DNA of 64,000 nucleotides from Sporomusa termitida. Lineage in GTDB: Bacteria > Bacillota > Negativicutes > Sporomusales > Sporomusaceae. Within the stretch, counting starts at the first letter, position 1; the number at the start of each line of letters is the position of its first letter. The notes below the pieces were generated by a model, which saw nothing but the letters and a program-made list of their open reading frames with translations, was not told where the DNA came from and made no database searches. Below, piece by piece: positions 36,537 to 44,950 of this stretch. The translations under genes were made by a program, and so were the position numbers. The DNA lies in the NCBI RefSeq assembly GCF_007641255.1, contig NZ_CP036259.1, positions 4,776,501 to 4,840,500 of the forward strand, read 5' to 3'.

Positions 36537-37630
36537 CGTTCTACCTCCAAGTCCGGGGTAATAACCACAACTTCCCGTTCATTCGGATAAATATCCTGTT
36601 CCTGATTACGTCCCGGCATGATCTGATTAAGGCCGCAAACTTCGGAGGAAATGGCAATCATCGTGCCATCACTGCCAACCACGACAGGGCGTAGTTTCTT
36701 GGAATCACAACAGGTCACCATCCGCCCGTCAGGCAGCATAGCAATAATGGTATTAGGTCCGTTAATTTCCAGATGACCTAGCGACTGACGAATCGCTGTC
36801 AATTCACGATGATCAGGCCGTTTGGCGATTTCATCAAAAGGCAATGGTGTAATGACATGTTTATAATACTTGATCGGCCACTTCAGGACATTAAGTACAT
36901 AATGTAAAGTATAAAGAAAGTTTTGCGAGTCGGATTCAAACCCAATATAGCCGCGGTGCAAAGGTTTCTGGTATTCTTTATTCTTTGTATAAAAAGTATT
37001 TTCACCATTTGCGCACAGGGTATAGCCCTGCAGAAAGAACGGATGGGCGGCATAGCGCACAATTTCATAATTAGTATTCTGCCGGCACTGAACAACAATA
37101 TTTTTGGCCATGAGTTCGCCGGTATTATCCCATAGTTTAAAATAGACAGCTATGTCGCGGGGATCACCAATCTCTTTCAGTGTCAAAACATCGGGCCAGA
37201 AAGAATACACATAGCCCTGATCTTCGTTCTCAAGTAACACTCGCAGAGCCAGCCGCGTGTCTAACAATAATTCTGCTTTGGCCTCCGGCGTGGCAGTACG
37301 GTAATATTCCGGATAATCATAGGCCCGGAATATATAATAGGGCATAGCTTTAATATCTAATCCGGGCTGACGGACACCACGGGGAATCCATTCATAAACA
37401 GGGGTAAAGTTGTTGGTTTCCATAAAGTGCTCTACCAGCGCGGCCCCTTTTTGGGTACAAGCCATGGATAATAATGGTTTATCTTTATAATTGGCGAAAA
37501 CTCCTTCGAGGTCTTGCATGACCATGGCAAAACCGGAGTTATCGTGCCCCTCCTGCTGAGGCAGCATCAAATGCAGTGCCAGCGACGGATGAAATGCTAC
37601 TTTGCTTTTTATAGCCCCTATTCTACACAT
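36524..37630 (-). CDS. Glutamate synthase, class II glutamine amidotransferase subunit
   Basis: Releases ammonia from glutamine for the synthase. Starts MCRIGAIKSK with the catalytic Cys2 exposed after Met removal, then EGHDNSGFAMVMQDL, the Ntn-type glutaminase fold equivalent to the first GltB domain. C-terminal ICGLNQIMPGR-like segment (SSEVCGLNQIMPG). 368 residues, corresponding to the separate amidotransferase gene of archaeal-type glutamate synthases. First gene of the operon, directly behind the riboswitch. Confidence 0.9.
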   Translation of the reverse strand: MCRIGAIKSKVAFHPSLALHLMLPQQEGHDNSGFAMVMQDLEGVFANYKDKPLLSMACTQKGAALVEHFMETNNFTPVYEWIPRGVRQPGLDIKAMPYYIFRAYDYPEYYRTATPEAKAELLLDTRLALRVLLENEDQGYVYSFWPDVLTLKEIGDPRDIAVYFKLWDNTGELMAKNIVVQCRQNTNYEIVRYAAHPFFLQGYTLCANGENTFYTKNKEYQKPLHRGYIGFESDSQNFLYTLHYVLNVLKWPIKYYKHVITPLPFDEIAKRPDHRELTAIRQSLGHLEINGPNTIIAMLPDGRMVTCCDSKKLRPVVVGSDGTMIAISSEVCGLNQIMPGRNQEQDIYPNEREVVVITPDLEVERWKQ

Positions 37631-37710
37631 TCTACTCTCCCACCCTCTTCAATCGGCTGCTGCTAACGCCCGTTTGAACATTCTAGTCAGCCTTATATTT
37701 AATAAGGAAC

Positions 37711-37856
37711 AAAAAAAAGCCCAGCGCGAAGATACCCCTCCCTTGGGACCTTCCGCCGGGTCTTTTATACCCACGGTGTAGTGCGTGCCACGCTGCACCT
37801 GTGCCGCTTGGTCCAGACCGCTGTAGCAGCGCGGAACCCTAGACACACTCCCTTAA
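37711..37856 (-). promoter_or_regulatory. ykkC-family riboswitch, probably ppGpp class (2a), with terminator
   Basis: Minus-strand RNA containing the ykkC subtype 2 landmarks in order: GUGUGUCUAGGGUUCCGCG, GGUCUGGACCAAGCGGCACAG, ACACCGUGGGUAUAAAAG, ACCCGGCGGA. The 3' conserved piece CCCGGCGGAAG is also the 5' arm of a terminator with CUUCGCGCUGGG followed by eight U. Ligand binding should thus prevent termination (ON switch). Subtype 2 includes ppGpp (2a), PRPP (2b) and nucleoside-diphosphate (2c) sensors. Glutamate synthase as target favours ppGpp. The aptamer spans about 37749-37856, and the start codon of the first gene is 80 bases beyond the terminator. Confidence 0.85.
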
Positions 37857-37902
37857 AACATATGTACATTCCAAAAATACCGAAATGTACACTATATGTT
37901 TT
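37855..37902 (-). repeat. Inverted repeat at the 5' end of the glt transcript
   Basis: AAAACATATGTACATT (37855-37870) faces AATGTACACTATATGTTTT (37884-37902), about 16 pairs with a small bulge. It lies between the promoter and the riboswitch. Either an operator for a dimeric repressor or a 5' mRNA hairpin. Confidence 0.65.
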
Positions 37903-37909
37903 GAGTTTA

Positions 37910-37938
37910 ATTATAGAAACGAATCGTTTTGCTGTCAA
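37910..37938 (-). promoter_or_regulatory. Sigma-A promoter of the glutamate synthase operon
   Basis: TTGACA-N17-TATAAT, perfect consensus on the minus strand, transcription starting near 37903. It lies only 21 bases beyond the selB stop. Confidence 0.85.
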
Positions 37939-37958
37939 TATGCAAATTTAAAGTAAGT

Positions 37959-39839
37959 TTATTCTGATAAATCCAGGATTTTACGGCTAGGATAGCGAAC
38001 ATCTCCAATCCTCACTGTATATTTATTCACATCAAGGTATTCCATTACCGGTACTGCGATCTTGCGTGAAGTGTTCAGTATATCCCGTAACTCTGACACT
38101 GTAAGTGTCTCATGGCCTTGAAAATGCTTGTGAATAAGCTGTACAATGTACTGAATTGTTTTGCGGTATACAAAAATATCATTAACCTTTATTAGCACGC
38201 CGGCCCGCGTAAGGATGTCATGAGCAGCCTTAGATTTATCGGCCGGCAATAATAATTTTTGCGCCAGCAAGGCCGGGCTAACGTTTTCCAAGCCAATATT
38301 TTCCAAAAAAACTGCCGCTTGGCCAACCAGTTCCTGTTTCCAGTCACCATGTTTGTCGGCATGGCTCTTTAACGCAAGATCGCCGCCGGTAATTGCCACC
38401 ATGCCCTTGCGTAGCCATACTGCCAGTAATGTTTCAAAGCTTTTTTCAGCAAGCTGCAGCTTCTGCCGGATTATTTCTTTGGATAAGCCACTCCGCTCTG
38501 GCTGGGTTTTATGATACTCTTTCAGAATACCGGTAATAGCTCTGGTTTGTTGATCAAATATCTCTGCGGCAATATAGGTCCCGTCCAGACAATGTATTCT
38601 TGCCTGTGCAGTCAGCTTATCAATTATTTCATCCACAGTTTTGTCGGACAAATAGCCACTTTGTTGCCGGATTTCCGCCCTTGTCAGCAACAAGGGGCTT
38701 TCGGCCAGGCGGTAATAAACAGCTGCAGACAGATCGGCCGTACTCACCGCTGCCGCCAGGGCAGTTCGGCTGGCGGTTAAACGCCTTGTGGCCCGGCCTG
38801 GGGCTATTAAGGTAACCCCTCCCAGCAGATGCTGCGGCGAATATAGCCTGATAATACCCCGGTCACCACTGCCGGCGGCTAGCGGTTGTTCCAAAATTAG
38901 CCGCATCAGACGATGAGAGGCTCCTTTAAAAGCATAAATCCTGCCCAGAAATTCACCGGTTCCTAAATGCAACCTGACGCGCAGGCCACTCTCGACGGCC
39001 TGCAGCCAATCGGCAGCCACATCCCAGATCTGGCTGACTTCTCCCCGTTCAACCGCGCTGAGGATCATACCCCGGCTGATTTGCTCCAGTTCCGGCCCGG
39101 CTAGATTAACGGCTGCCCGCTGACCGGCCACAATCCCGTTAACCTTAGCGCCATGCCACTCCAGGCCGCGCACACGAATAAGCTGGCCTGACGGATACAA
39201 TCTTAGGGTATCACCAACCTGAGCTTGTCCGCTTAATACCGAGCCGGTCACCACAAGGCCATGACCTTTAATGGAAAAGACCCGGTCAAGCCAAAGTCGG
39301 AAAGGCGCATTACAATCCCTGGCAGTCAACCGGCCTGCTATTTCGGCCAACTTCTCCCCAAGTTCCGCAATCCCTTCGCCAGTGAGCGCCGATACCCGGC
39401 AAAGGGGAGCATTCTTTAAAAAAGTTGGCTCTATAAACTCTCTTATATCACTCTCAATAAGCTCCAGCCATTCGTTATCTGCTTTATCTATTTTATTGAC
39501 AACAATAATTCCCTGTTTGATTCCATATAATTCAAGCATGGCTAAATGTTCTCTGGTCTGGGGCATAACCCCCTCATCGGCCGCTATAACCAGCAGGACC
39601 AGATCAATACCGCCTGTTCCGGCCAGCATATTTTTTAGAAAACGTTCATGGCCGGGTACATCGACAATCCCCGCAACCAGCTCAGCGCGCAAAGGCAGGG
39701 CGGCGAACCCCAAATCAATGGAAATTCCCCGTAGCTTTTCCTCTTTCAGCCGGTCGGTATCAGTCCCAGTCAGTGCCCTGATCACAGCCGACTTGCCATG
39801 GTCAACATGGCCGGCAGTACCAATGATAACACACTTCAA
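37959..39839 (-). CDS. selB: Selenocysteine-specific elongation factor
   Basis: GTPase delivering Sec-tRNA to UGA codons marked by a SECIS hairpin. G1 GHVDHGKSA, switch region RGISIDLGFA, G3 DVPGHERF, G4 NKIDKAD, two beta-barrel domains, and C-terminal winged-helix repeats (residues about 370-626) that bind SECIS RNA. 626 residues, full length. Follows selA by 18 bases. No selC or selenoprotein gene was recognised in the window. Confidence 0.96.
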   Translation of the reverse strand: MKCVIIGTAGHVDHGKSAVIRALTGTDTDRLKEEKLRGISIDLGFAALPLRAELVAGIVDVPGHERFLKNMLAGTGGIDLVLLVIAADEGVMPQTREHLAMLELYGIKQGIIVVNKIDKADNEWLELIESDIREFIEPTFLKNAPLCRVSALTGEGIAELGEKLAEIAGRLTARDCNAPFRLWLDRVFSIKGHGLVVTGSVLSGQAQVGDTLRLYPSGQLIRVRGLEWHGAKVNGIVAGQRAAVNLAGPELEQISRGMILSAVERGEVSQIWDVAADWLQAVESGLRVRLHLGTGEFLGRIYAFKGASHRLMRLILEQPLAAGSGDRGIIRLYSPQHLLGGVTLIAPGRATRRLTASRTALAAAVSTADLSAAVYYRLAESPLLLTRAEIRQQSGYLSDKTVDEIIDKLTAQARIHCLDGTYIAAEIFDQQTRAITGILKEYHKTQPERSGLSKEIIRQKLQLAEKSFETLLAVWLRKGMVAITGGDLALKSHADKHGDWKQELVGQAAVFLENIGLENVSPALLAQKLLLPADKSKAAHDILTRAGVLIKVNDIFVYRKTIQYIVQLIHKHFQGHETLTVSELRDILNTSRKIAVPVMEYLDVNKYTVRIGDVRYPSRKILDLSE

Positions 39840-39857
39840 GATGCTCTTTCCTCCTGA

Positions 39858-41240
39858 CTAAGACATAGTCTTAAAAGCTGCAGCAATCTCCGGCAAGTCC
39901 CGCTCGGCTAAGCAGCGCACATCAAAAATAACCCTCTCGTCTTGTATCCGGACAACAATCGGCATCTCCCTTTGCCGCAGACGGCTCTCCAAACACCCGG
40001 CACTTATGCCCGGCAGGGTTACAGCCACACCATAGCCTGTCAGCACGGCTGCCGGCAAGGCCCCTCCTCCCACCGGCGAGTTTAATGCTACTACCTGGCA
40101 AGTAAGCAGCGGGTTCTGCTGAACAAGCAACCGATACAGACCTTCAGCCCGCTCCTTTAAAGCCCGGGGGGTTATCGTCAGCATTGCCAGCACCGGAATA
40201 TCCTGCCAGGGATCGCCGGCCATATAGTCCTGCAGAGTGCCTTCAAGGGCGGCTAATGACAGCTTATCAATACGGACGGCCCGCAGCAGCGGATGTGTCT
40301 TCATTAGGTGGATATACTCTGCCTTCCCGGCAATAATGCCCCCCTGCCCGGCCCCCAGCAGTTTATCACAGCTAAAAGTAACAAGATCAAATCCCAGGGC
40401 CAGCTGCTCGATAACTGACGGCTCTGTCTGCCCTCCTACTGCTAAAGATCTTAGCGTACCACTGCCCAAATCCTCAATCACCGGCAAACGGTGCTTGTGG
40501 GCTAACGCGGCGAGACCGGCTCCATCCGGCTGCGACGTAAAACCAACAATACAATAATTACTGGTATGAACTTTTAGAATCGCTGCCGTATTCGGGCCAA
40601 TGGCCTGTTCATAATCGCCCAGGTGTGTTTTATTGGTAGTGCCAACCTCAACAAGAACAGCACCACTTTGTTTTAAAACATCAGGAATACGGAAAGAACC
40701 GCCGATTTCCACGAGCTCGCCGCGACTGACAATAACCTCCCGCCCCCGGGCTACAGACGATAAGACTAACAATACCGCTGCCGCGTTATTATTAACGATA
40801 AGTACATCTTCCGCCCCCGTCAGTTGGCGGAGTTTTTCTGCAACATGTTCATAGCGGCTGCCGCGTTCGCCTGAGTTTATATTATATTCAAGGGTGCTAT
40901 AACCTTCCATAATCTGAGAAACACTGGCAATGGCACGCCGGCCAAGCGGTGCCCGCCCCAGATTGGTATGTAACACAACCCCCGTAGCATTAATCACTTT
41001 GCGTAAGCTGGAACGGGTTTGGTACTCAAGCAGCTGTCTGGCAGTTGTAACAAGCGCCTCAGGGCTGGTATCCACATTGTCCCCCTTAACTAGTACTGTT
41101 CGCAACTGGTCAGTGACTTTACGCAAACAGGCAATGATTAAATTACGGGGATACTTATTCATATCAGGCTCAGCTGCAGCAACAGCAACGAGGCGGTCAA
41201 TAGCAGGTATTAAACGTAGCTTCCTATTATCTGCACTCAT
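39858..41240 (-). CDS. selA: L-seryl-tRNA(Sec) selenium transferase
   Basis: PLP enzyme that converts Ser-tRNA(Sec) to Sec-tRNA(Sec) using selenophosphate; forms a ring-shaped homodecamer. N-terminal tRNA-binding helical domain, then NATGVVLHTNLGRAPLG, NNNAAAVLLVL, the PLP Lys in FSCDKLLGAGQGG, and PVVRIQDERVIFDVR near the end. 460 residues, normal. ATG behind GGGGGG. First gene of selA-selB, divergent from yyaC. Confidence 0.97.
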   Translation of the reverse strand: MSADNRKLRLIPAIDRLVAVAAAEPDMNKYPRNLIIACLRKVTDQLRTVLVKGDNVDTSPEALVTTARQLLEYQTRSSLRKVINATGVVLHTNLGRAPLGRRAIASVSQIMEGYSTLEYNINSGERGSRYEHVAEKLRQLTGAEDVLIVNNNAAAVLLVLSSVARGREVIVSRGELVEIGGSFRIPDVLKQSGAVLVEVGTTNKTHLGDYEQAIGPNTAAILKVHTSNYCIVGFTSQPDGAGLAALAHKHRLPVIEDLGSGTLRSLAVGGQTEPSVIEQLALGFDLVTFSCDKLLGAGQGGIIAGKAEYIHLMKTHPLLRAVRIDKLSLAALEGTLQDYMAGDPWQDIPVLAMLTITPRALKERAEGLYRLLVQQNPLLTCQVVALNSPVGGGALPAAVLTGYGVAVTLPGISAGCLESRLRQREMPIVVRIQDERVIFDVRCLAERDLPEIAAAFKTMS

Positions 41241-41463
41241 TTAGTCTATTCCCCCCACCAGGTTCTTTGGCGATTTATGGGCCGTAAAGATTCGCTGTAT
41301 ACCCTCCAATGATTATTTACAGACAGGCTTTAGCGCGGAATGCAAACGATTGAATGTTGTCACTATCCTGCCTGGAAAGAAATATCGTTTGGTTTTCATA
41401 TATAATCATTGTTAAATTTTTCTTATTTTATTCCTTTATTGCCGGGAAAATTCCTGCTATTAC

Positions 41464-41493
41464 GTATAGATTTAGCATTACTTACACATAATG
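41464..41493 (+). promoter_or_regulatory. Candidate forespore (SigF-like) promoter of yyaC
   Basis: GTATA-N15-ACACATAATG. The -35 matches SigF GYATA and the spacing is ideal. The -10 keeps ANAATG but lacks the leading GG. It lies 33 bases before the yyaC start. Confidence 0.4.
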
Positions 41494-41526
41494 GTAATAT
41501 CAAATATCTTTACCGGGAGCTGTGGC

Positions 41527-42156
41527 ATGCTAAATAACATATTAAATTTCCCAGGCCTGAATAAACTATCGCCTATCAAACAACCCCCGCCGGCACCTGA
41601 ACCTACACAGGAATCGAGATTTAATATTGCCCAGCCTAGTGCTGTATACGACTTGGCAATGTCTGTACGGACCCTTGTCCAGGGTGCCAGGGCTGAGGGG
41701 CGTGACATTGTGGTCCTGTGTATCGGCACTGACCGCTCGACAGGCGATTCCCTAGGTCCGCTGACAGGAACTAAACTTAAGAATATTAATTTATTTCCTC
41801 ATATCTACGGCACTCTCGATGATCCGGTCCATGCCACTAACCTTGAGTCTATGCTCAAATCCATTAACACTGCTTTTCCAGCCCCTTTTGTCATTGCTGT
41901 GGATGCCTGCTTGGGCAAACTTGAGAATGTAGGCTATGTTACACTGGGGCAGGGTTCTCTTAAACCGGGGGCGGCAGTCAACAAAGACCTGCCGCCGGTC
42001 GGCAATGCCTATATAACCGGCATTGTTAATGTCGGCGGCTTTATGGAGCATTTGGTACTGCAGAGTACCCGTTTGAATTTGGTCATGAAAATGGCTGATA
42101 CAATCGCCCATGGTTTATCATTTGGTTTAGGGCGCCCCCAGATTCATACACAGTAA
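41527..42156 (+). CDS. yyaC: Spore protease YyaC (DUF1256 family)
   Basis: Member of the GPR-related YyaC family found only in endospore formers. Core motifs VLCIGTDRSTGDSLGPL, YGTLDDPVHATNL, and VIAVDACLG are intact; these Asp residues resemble the hydrogenase-maturation-protease/GPR fold. ATG at 41527 is preceded by GGGAG; an upstream ATG 12 codons earlier lacks a ribosome site. 209 residues. One of the few plus-strand genes, in the position it holds near parB in Bacillus. Evidence that the organism sporulates. Confidence 0.92.
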   Translation: MLNNILNFPGLNKLSPIKQPPPAPEPTQESRFNIAQPSAVYDLAMSVRTLVQGARAEGRDIVVLCIGTDRSTGDSLGPLTGTKLKNINLFPHIYGTLDDPVHATNLESMLKSINTAFPAPFVIAVDACLGKLENVGYVTLGQGSLKPGAAVNKDLPPVGNAYITGIVNVGGFMEHLVLQSTRLNLVMKMADTIAHGLSFGLGRPQIHTQ

Positions 42157-42176
42157 AACGCAGAAGAAATAAAGAA

Positions 42177-42256
42177 AACACGGCTTGCGCCGAGCCTTTG
42201 GCGAAAGCGTAAGCCGATGTTGCCCTGATCCAGGGAAAAAATCTTTTTAGCAGGAT
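42177..42256 (-). repeat. Possible diverged copy D of the dispersed repeat
   Basis: Shares the layout but not the full sequence of copies A-C: a GGCTTG-GCC hairpin, then a GCCG motif, then AAAAAATC and GGATAA further along. Much less certain than the others. Confidence 0.3.
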
Positions 42257-42298
42257 AAAAAGACCAGGCTACTAGAAAACTAGTAGCCTGGTCTTTTT
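42257..42298. terminator. Bidirectional terminator between yyaC and bactofilin
   Basis: AAAGACCAGGCTACTAG/CTAGTAGCCTGGTCTTT stem of 17 pairs with a five-base loop and A/T tails on both sides. Confidence 0.9.
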
Positions 42299-42303
42299 GG
42301 GGA

Positions 42304-42684
42304 TTACTCATCTTCGCCGCCAGCCGACTCCTTGAGCATCTGGCAGGCACCGCGGAATACCGCGCCCTCATTAATAGTTAAAATACCAACCTTAATATCC
42401 CCGTACACTTTGGCGGTAGGCAGTAGTTCCAATTTATCTGAAACCTCGATATTGCCGGTGATTGTACCGGCAATAATTACGTTACAGGCTTTTAATTGCG
42501 CCTGTAACCGGCCACTTTCACCAATCACAACATCACCAACAGTAACCAGTTCTCCCTCGTGCTGGCCATCAATACGGATCGTCCCCTGCGAGGAAATACT
42601 ACCCTTAAAAGAGGTATCCCGTCCGAGAATCGTGCCAACCTGATCACTCATACTAATGGCCTGTTTCTTGCTGCTGCCAAACAT
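42304..42684 (-). CDS. Bactofilin
   Basis: Polymerising beta-helical cytoskeletal protein. DTSFKGSISSQGTIRIDGQHEGEL is the usual bactofilin opening, followed by repeated hydrophobic turns (VGDVVIGESG, NVIIAGTITGNI, KLELLPTAKVYGDI). 126 residues from the ATG at 42684 (AAGGGAGGAG box upstream). It lies 16 bases after an M23 peptidase gene, the classic bactofilin partner, so the pair likely organises local peptidoglycan remodelling. Confidence 0.93.
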   Translation of the reverse strand: MFGSSKKQAISMSDQVGTILGRDTSFKGSISSQGTIRIDGQHEGELVTVGDVVIGESGRLQAQLKACNVIIAGTITGNIEVSDKLELLPTAKVYGDIKVGILTINEGAVFRGACQMLKESAGGEDE

Positions 42685-42700
42685 GGTTGCGGCTCCTCCC

Positions 42701-43630
42701 TTATAAGAAACTGGACGGATTAACGGCCGTCCCATTTACGCGGATTTCATAATGGCAATGCGGCCCCGTGCTTATACCTGTGTTGCCCATATAAGCGATC
42801 GTCTCGCCTTTTTTTACTTTTTGTCCTGGCGCAACCAGCAATTCAGAATTATGTCCGTAAATTGTAATAATGCCGTTGCCATGATCAATCTCAACCAGTT
42901 TTCCATAACCGCCATACCAGGTACTATTGGCAACAACACCATCAGCAGTGGCAACAACCGGCGTACCGGTATCATTGGCAATATCAATCCCTGGGTGCCA
43001 GTCACTGCCCACCCCCCAAGGCGAACTGCGCCAGCCAAAACGTGAAGTAATGTCACCATTGGTCGGCCAAATAGACGGAGTGGCCGCTAAGCGCTCATTT
43101 TTCTCGATCAGCGAATTCTTTAACGCTAACAGGCTTTGTTCCCGTTCTTTAACAGAAGTTCCCAGCTCTTGCACCAGATTATTCAGTTCATTAATACCAG
43201 GTTTACTTTCTGGCCCCCCCAGGCCATTATGATTTCCCACCCTGACGGGTGCTGAACGGGAAGCACCTGTTGAGTCATCACTATTTACCAGCCGTCGCAA
43301 ATCAGCATCCAGTTGATTCAGGCGGACCATATCTTCCTGTAGCTGAGCTGTCGTTCTCGCCAGTTCCTCCAACTGTGAATACTGTTTGCTGTTTACTTCC
43401 CGCAGCTGCGTCAGTTCCATTTTTTCCTGGGTGGCGATATTAGCCTGATAACGATAACTAAGCATCGTTCCCGACAGTATTGTAAGACAAATACCCAGCG
43501 CTGCGGCTGCATATTTGACAGTTTTAATTGGTATGCGCACACTAAATACAGATTTGGCATGATGTGGCACTATCATCAAGGTATATTCCCGTTTGTCAGG
43601 TTTTGGCGGTTTTGAATGCAATACTTTCAC
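42701..43630 (-). CDS. M23 (LytM-type) peptidase with membrane anchor and coiled coil
   Basis: Envelope murein endopeptidase. One N-terminal transmembrane helix (residues about 40-60), a coiled coil (about 65-120 and 145-185), then a Zn peptidase domain with the ligands in HPGIDIAN, the middle ITIYGHNS, and HCHYEIRVNG (HxH). All catalytic residues appear present, so it should be active. 309 residues. Co-directional with bactofilin. Confidence 0.93.
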   Translation of the reverse strand: MKVLHSKPPKPDKREYTLMIVPHHAKSVFSVRIPIKTVKYAAAALGICLTILSGTMLSYRYQANIATQEKMELTQLREVNSKQYSQLEELARTTAQLQEDMVRLNQLDADLRRLVNSDDSTGASRSAPVRVGNHNGLGGPESKPGINELNNLVQELGTSVKEREQSLLALKNSLIEKNERLAATPSIWPTNGDITSRFGWRSSPWGVGSDWHPGIDIANDTGTPVVATADGVVANSTWYGGYGKLVEIDHGNGIITIYGHNSELLVAPGQKVKKGETIAYMGNTGISTGPHCHYEIRVNGTAVNPSSFL

Positions 43631-43694
43631 CTCTTAATTGTCTTTTATGCCTAATTGGATATTATTCGCCAAAAACTGCAAAAATCCTGCCATT

Positions 43695-44213
43695 TTATGA
43701 ATTTTTTCCCAACGCTTTATTTAATGCGCCTTTTTCCTCATCGGTCAGGTAATACGCAGATTCACCCTTAGTTATTGGTTTTGCGTAAACCCGGGACTCA
43801 TTCCGACCATAAATACTTGACAGCACAACCCCGGTTTTACTCCCGTCGAGTAAGGCCAGCGCAAAGCTTAGGTCACTGCCCGTATCTTCAAAAGCATTAA
43901 AACGGACAACACCAACATACTGAATAGAGGCGGCCGTAACTGTGGCGAGGCGGCGGCACTCGCCCTCCAGACGATTAACCTTGTCTACAGCCAGCCGGAC
44001 TTCCTCAACATGCTGTACCAGTAACCGTTCGATATTAATGCCCTCCATGCCTGCCATCATTTTTTTATACCGTCTAGTCAATCTGCTCAACTTACGATTG
44101 ATGTTGATAAAAACAATAAGAGCCAGAAAAATCAGCACGGTTAATACCAGTAATATATAAGGAAGATTTGTAGTAATGAATACAGTATACTGAGATATAT
44201 CCAAAATCGACAT
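43695..44213 (-). CDS. DUF4446 protein
   Basis: One N-terminal transmembrane helix (about 18-38) followed by a coiled coil and a soluble domain with VGVVRFNAFEDTGSDLSFALALLD, the DUF4446 signature. 172 residues. Conserved near parB/yyaC in Firmicutes. No known function. Confidence 0.85.
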   Translation of the reverse strand: MSILDISQYTVFITTNLPYILLVLTVLIFLALIVFININRKLSRLTRRYKKMMAGMEGINIERLLVQHVEEVRLAVDKVNRLEGECRRLATVTAASIQYVGVVRFNAFEDTGSDLSFALALLDGSKTGVVLSSIYGRNESRVYAKPITKGESAYYLTDEEKGALNKALGKNS

Positions 44214-44254
44214 TGTATCACCTTTCCTCTAATCTGCCCAGCAAATAAAGTTAT

Positions 44255-44950
44255 TTACATTGGCGGCCAAAAATAAGCAATAACCGCAGCCGCAGGGATG
44301 GCTGGCAGCAAATTTGCCAGCCTTATTTTTTTTAGTTCCAGCATTAGTATGCTCACCCCAACGATAAGAATGCCGCCGGTGGCTGTCATTTCCTTAATTA
44401 CATTGTCAGACAGAACCGCACTTAAAAACCCGGCTAGTAAGGTAATCAGCCCCTGATAAAGCAAAACGGATATACTGGAAAACATTACACCGATGCCCAT
44501 AGTTGAGGCAAAGACAATAGCTGTAATTCCATCTAACAATGATTTGGCATACAGCGTACTGGTGTCACCGGTCAACCCATCCTGAATCGAACCAACAACA
44601 GACATTGCCCCAATGCAGTATATCAGGCTGGCAGTGACGAAACCGCGGCCAATACTGCTTTGGCCGCCGCCGCTCTGTTTGCCAAGTTTCAACGATAAAC
44701 GCTCGCCAAGTTTATTTAGATAATGATCAATATTGAGGGCCTCGCCTATCACTGCCCCCATTGCCAGTCCTAAGATGACGACAAGTATATTTTCTGTTTT
44801 AAGTGCCATTTGTAGGCCTATAACCCCAACAGCCAACGCCATTCCCTGCATAATAGTATTGTGATATTTCTCAGGTATGCCCTGTTTTAATGCCAGTCCG
44901 ATACCGGAGCCGACGAAAACAGCGGCAGCATTAACGATAGTTCCTTTCAT
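44255..44950 (-). CDS. DUF554 integral membrane protein
   Basis: Six to seven helix membrane protein with KGTIVNAAAVFVGSGIGL and CIGAMSVVGSIQDGLTGD, the DUF554 hallmark segment. 231 residues. Its start overlaps the stop of the desulfurase-family gene. Possible transporter; substrate unknown. Confidence 0.88.
   Translation of the reverse strand: MKGTIVNAAAVFVGSGIGLALKQGIPEKYHNTIMQGMALAVGVIGLQMALKTENILVVILGLAMGAVIGEALNIDHYLNKLGERLSLKLGKQSGGGQSSIGRGFVTASLIYCIGAMSVVGSIQDGLTGDTSTLYAKSLLDGITAIVFASTMGIGVMFSSISVLLYQGLITLLAGFLSAVLSDNVIKEMTATGGILIVGVSILMLELKKIRLANLLPAIPAAAVIAYFWPPM

Noticed and set aside
37861-41500. Search for selC (tRNA-Sec) near selA-selB
   Set aside because: No long-variable-arm tRNA with a UCA anticodon could be found in the gaps.
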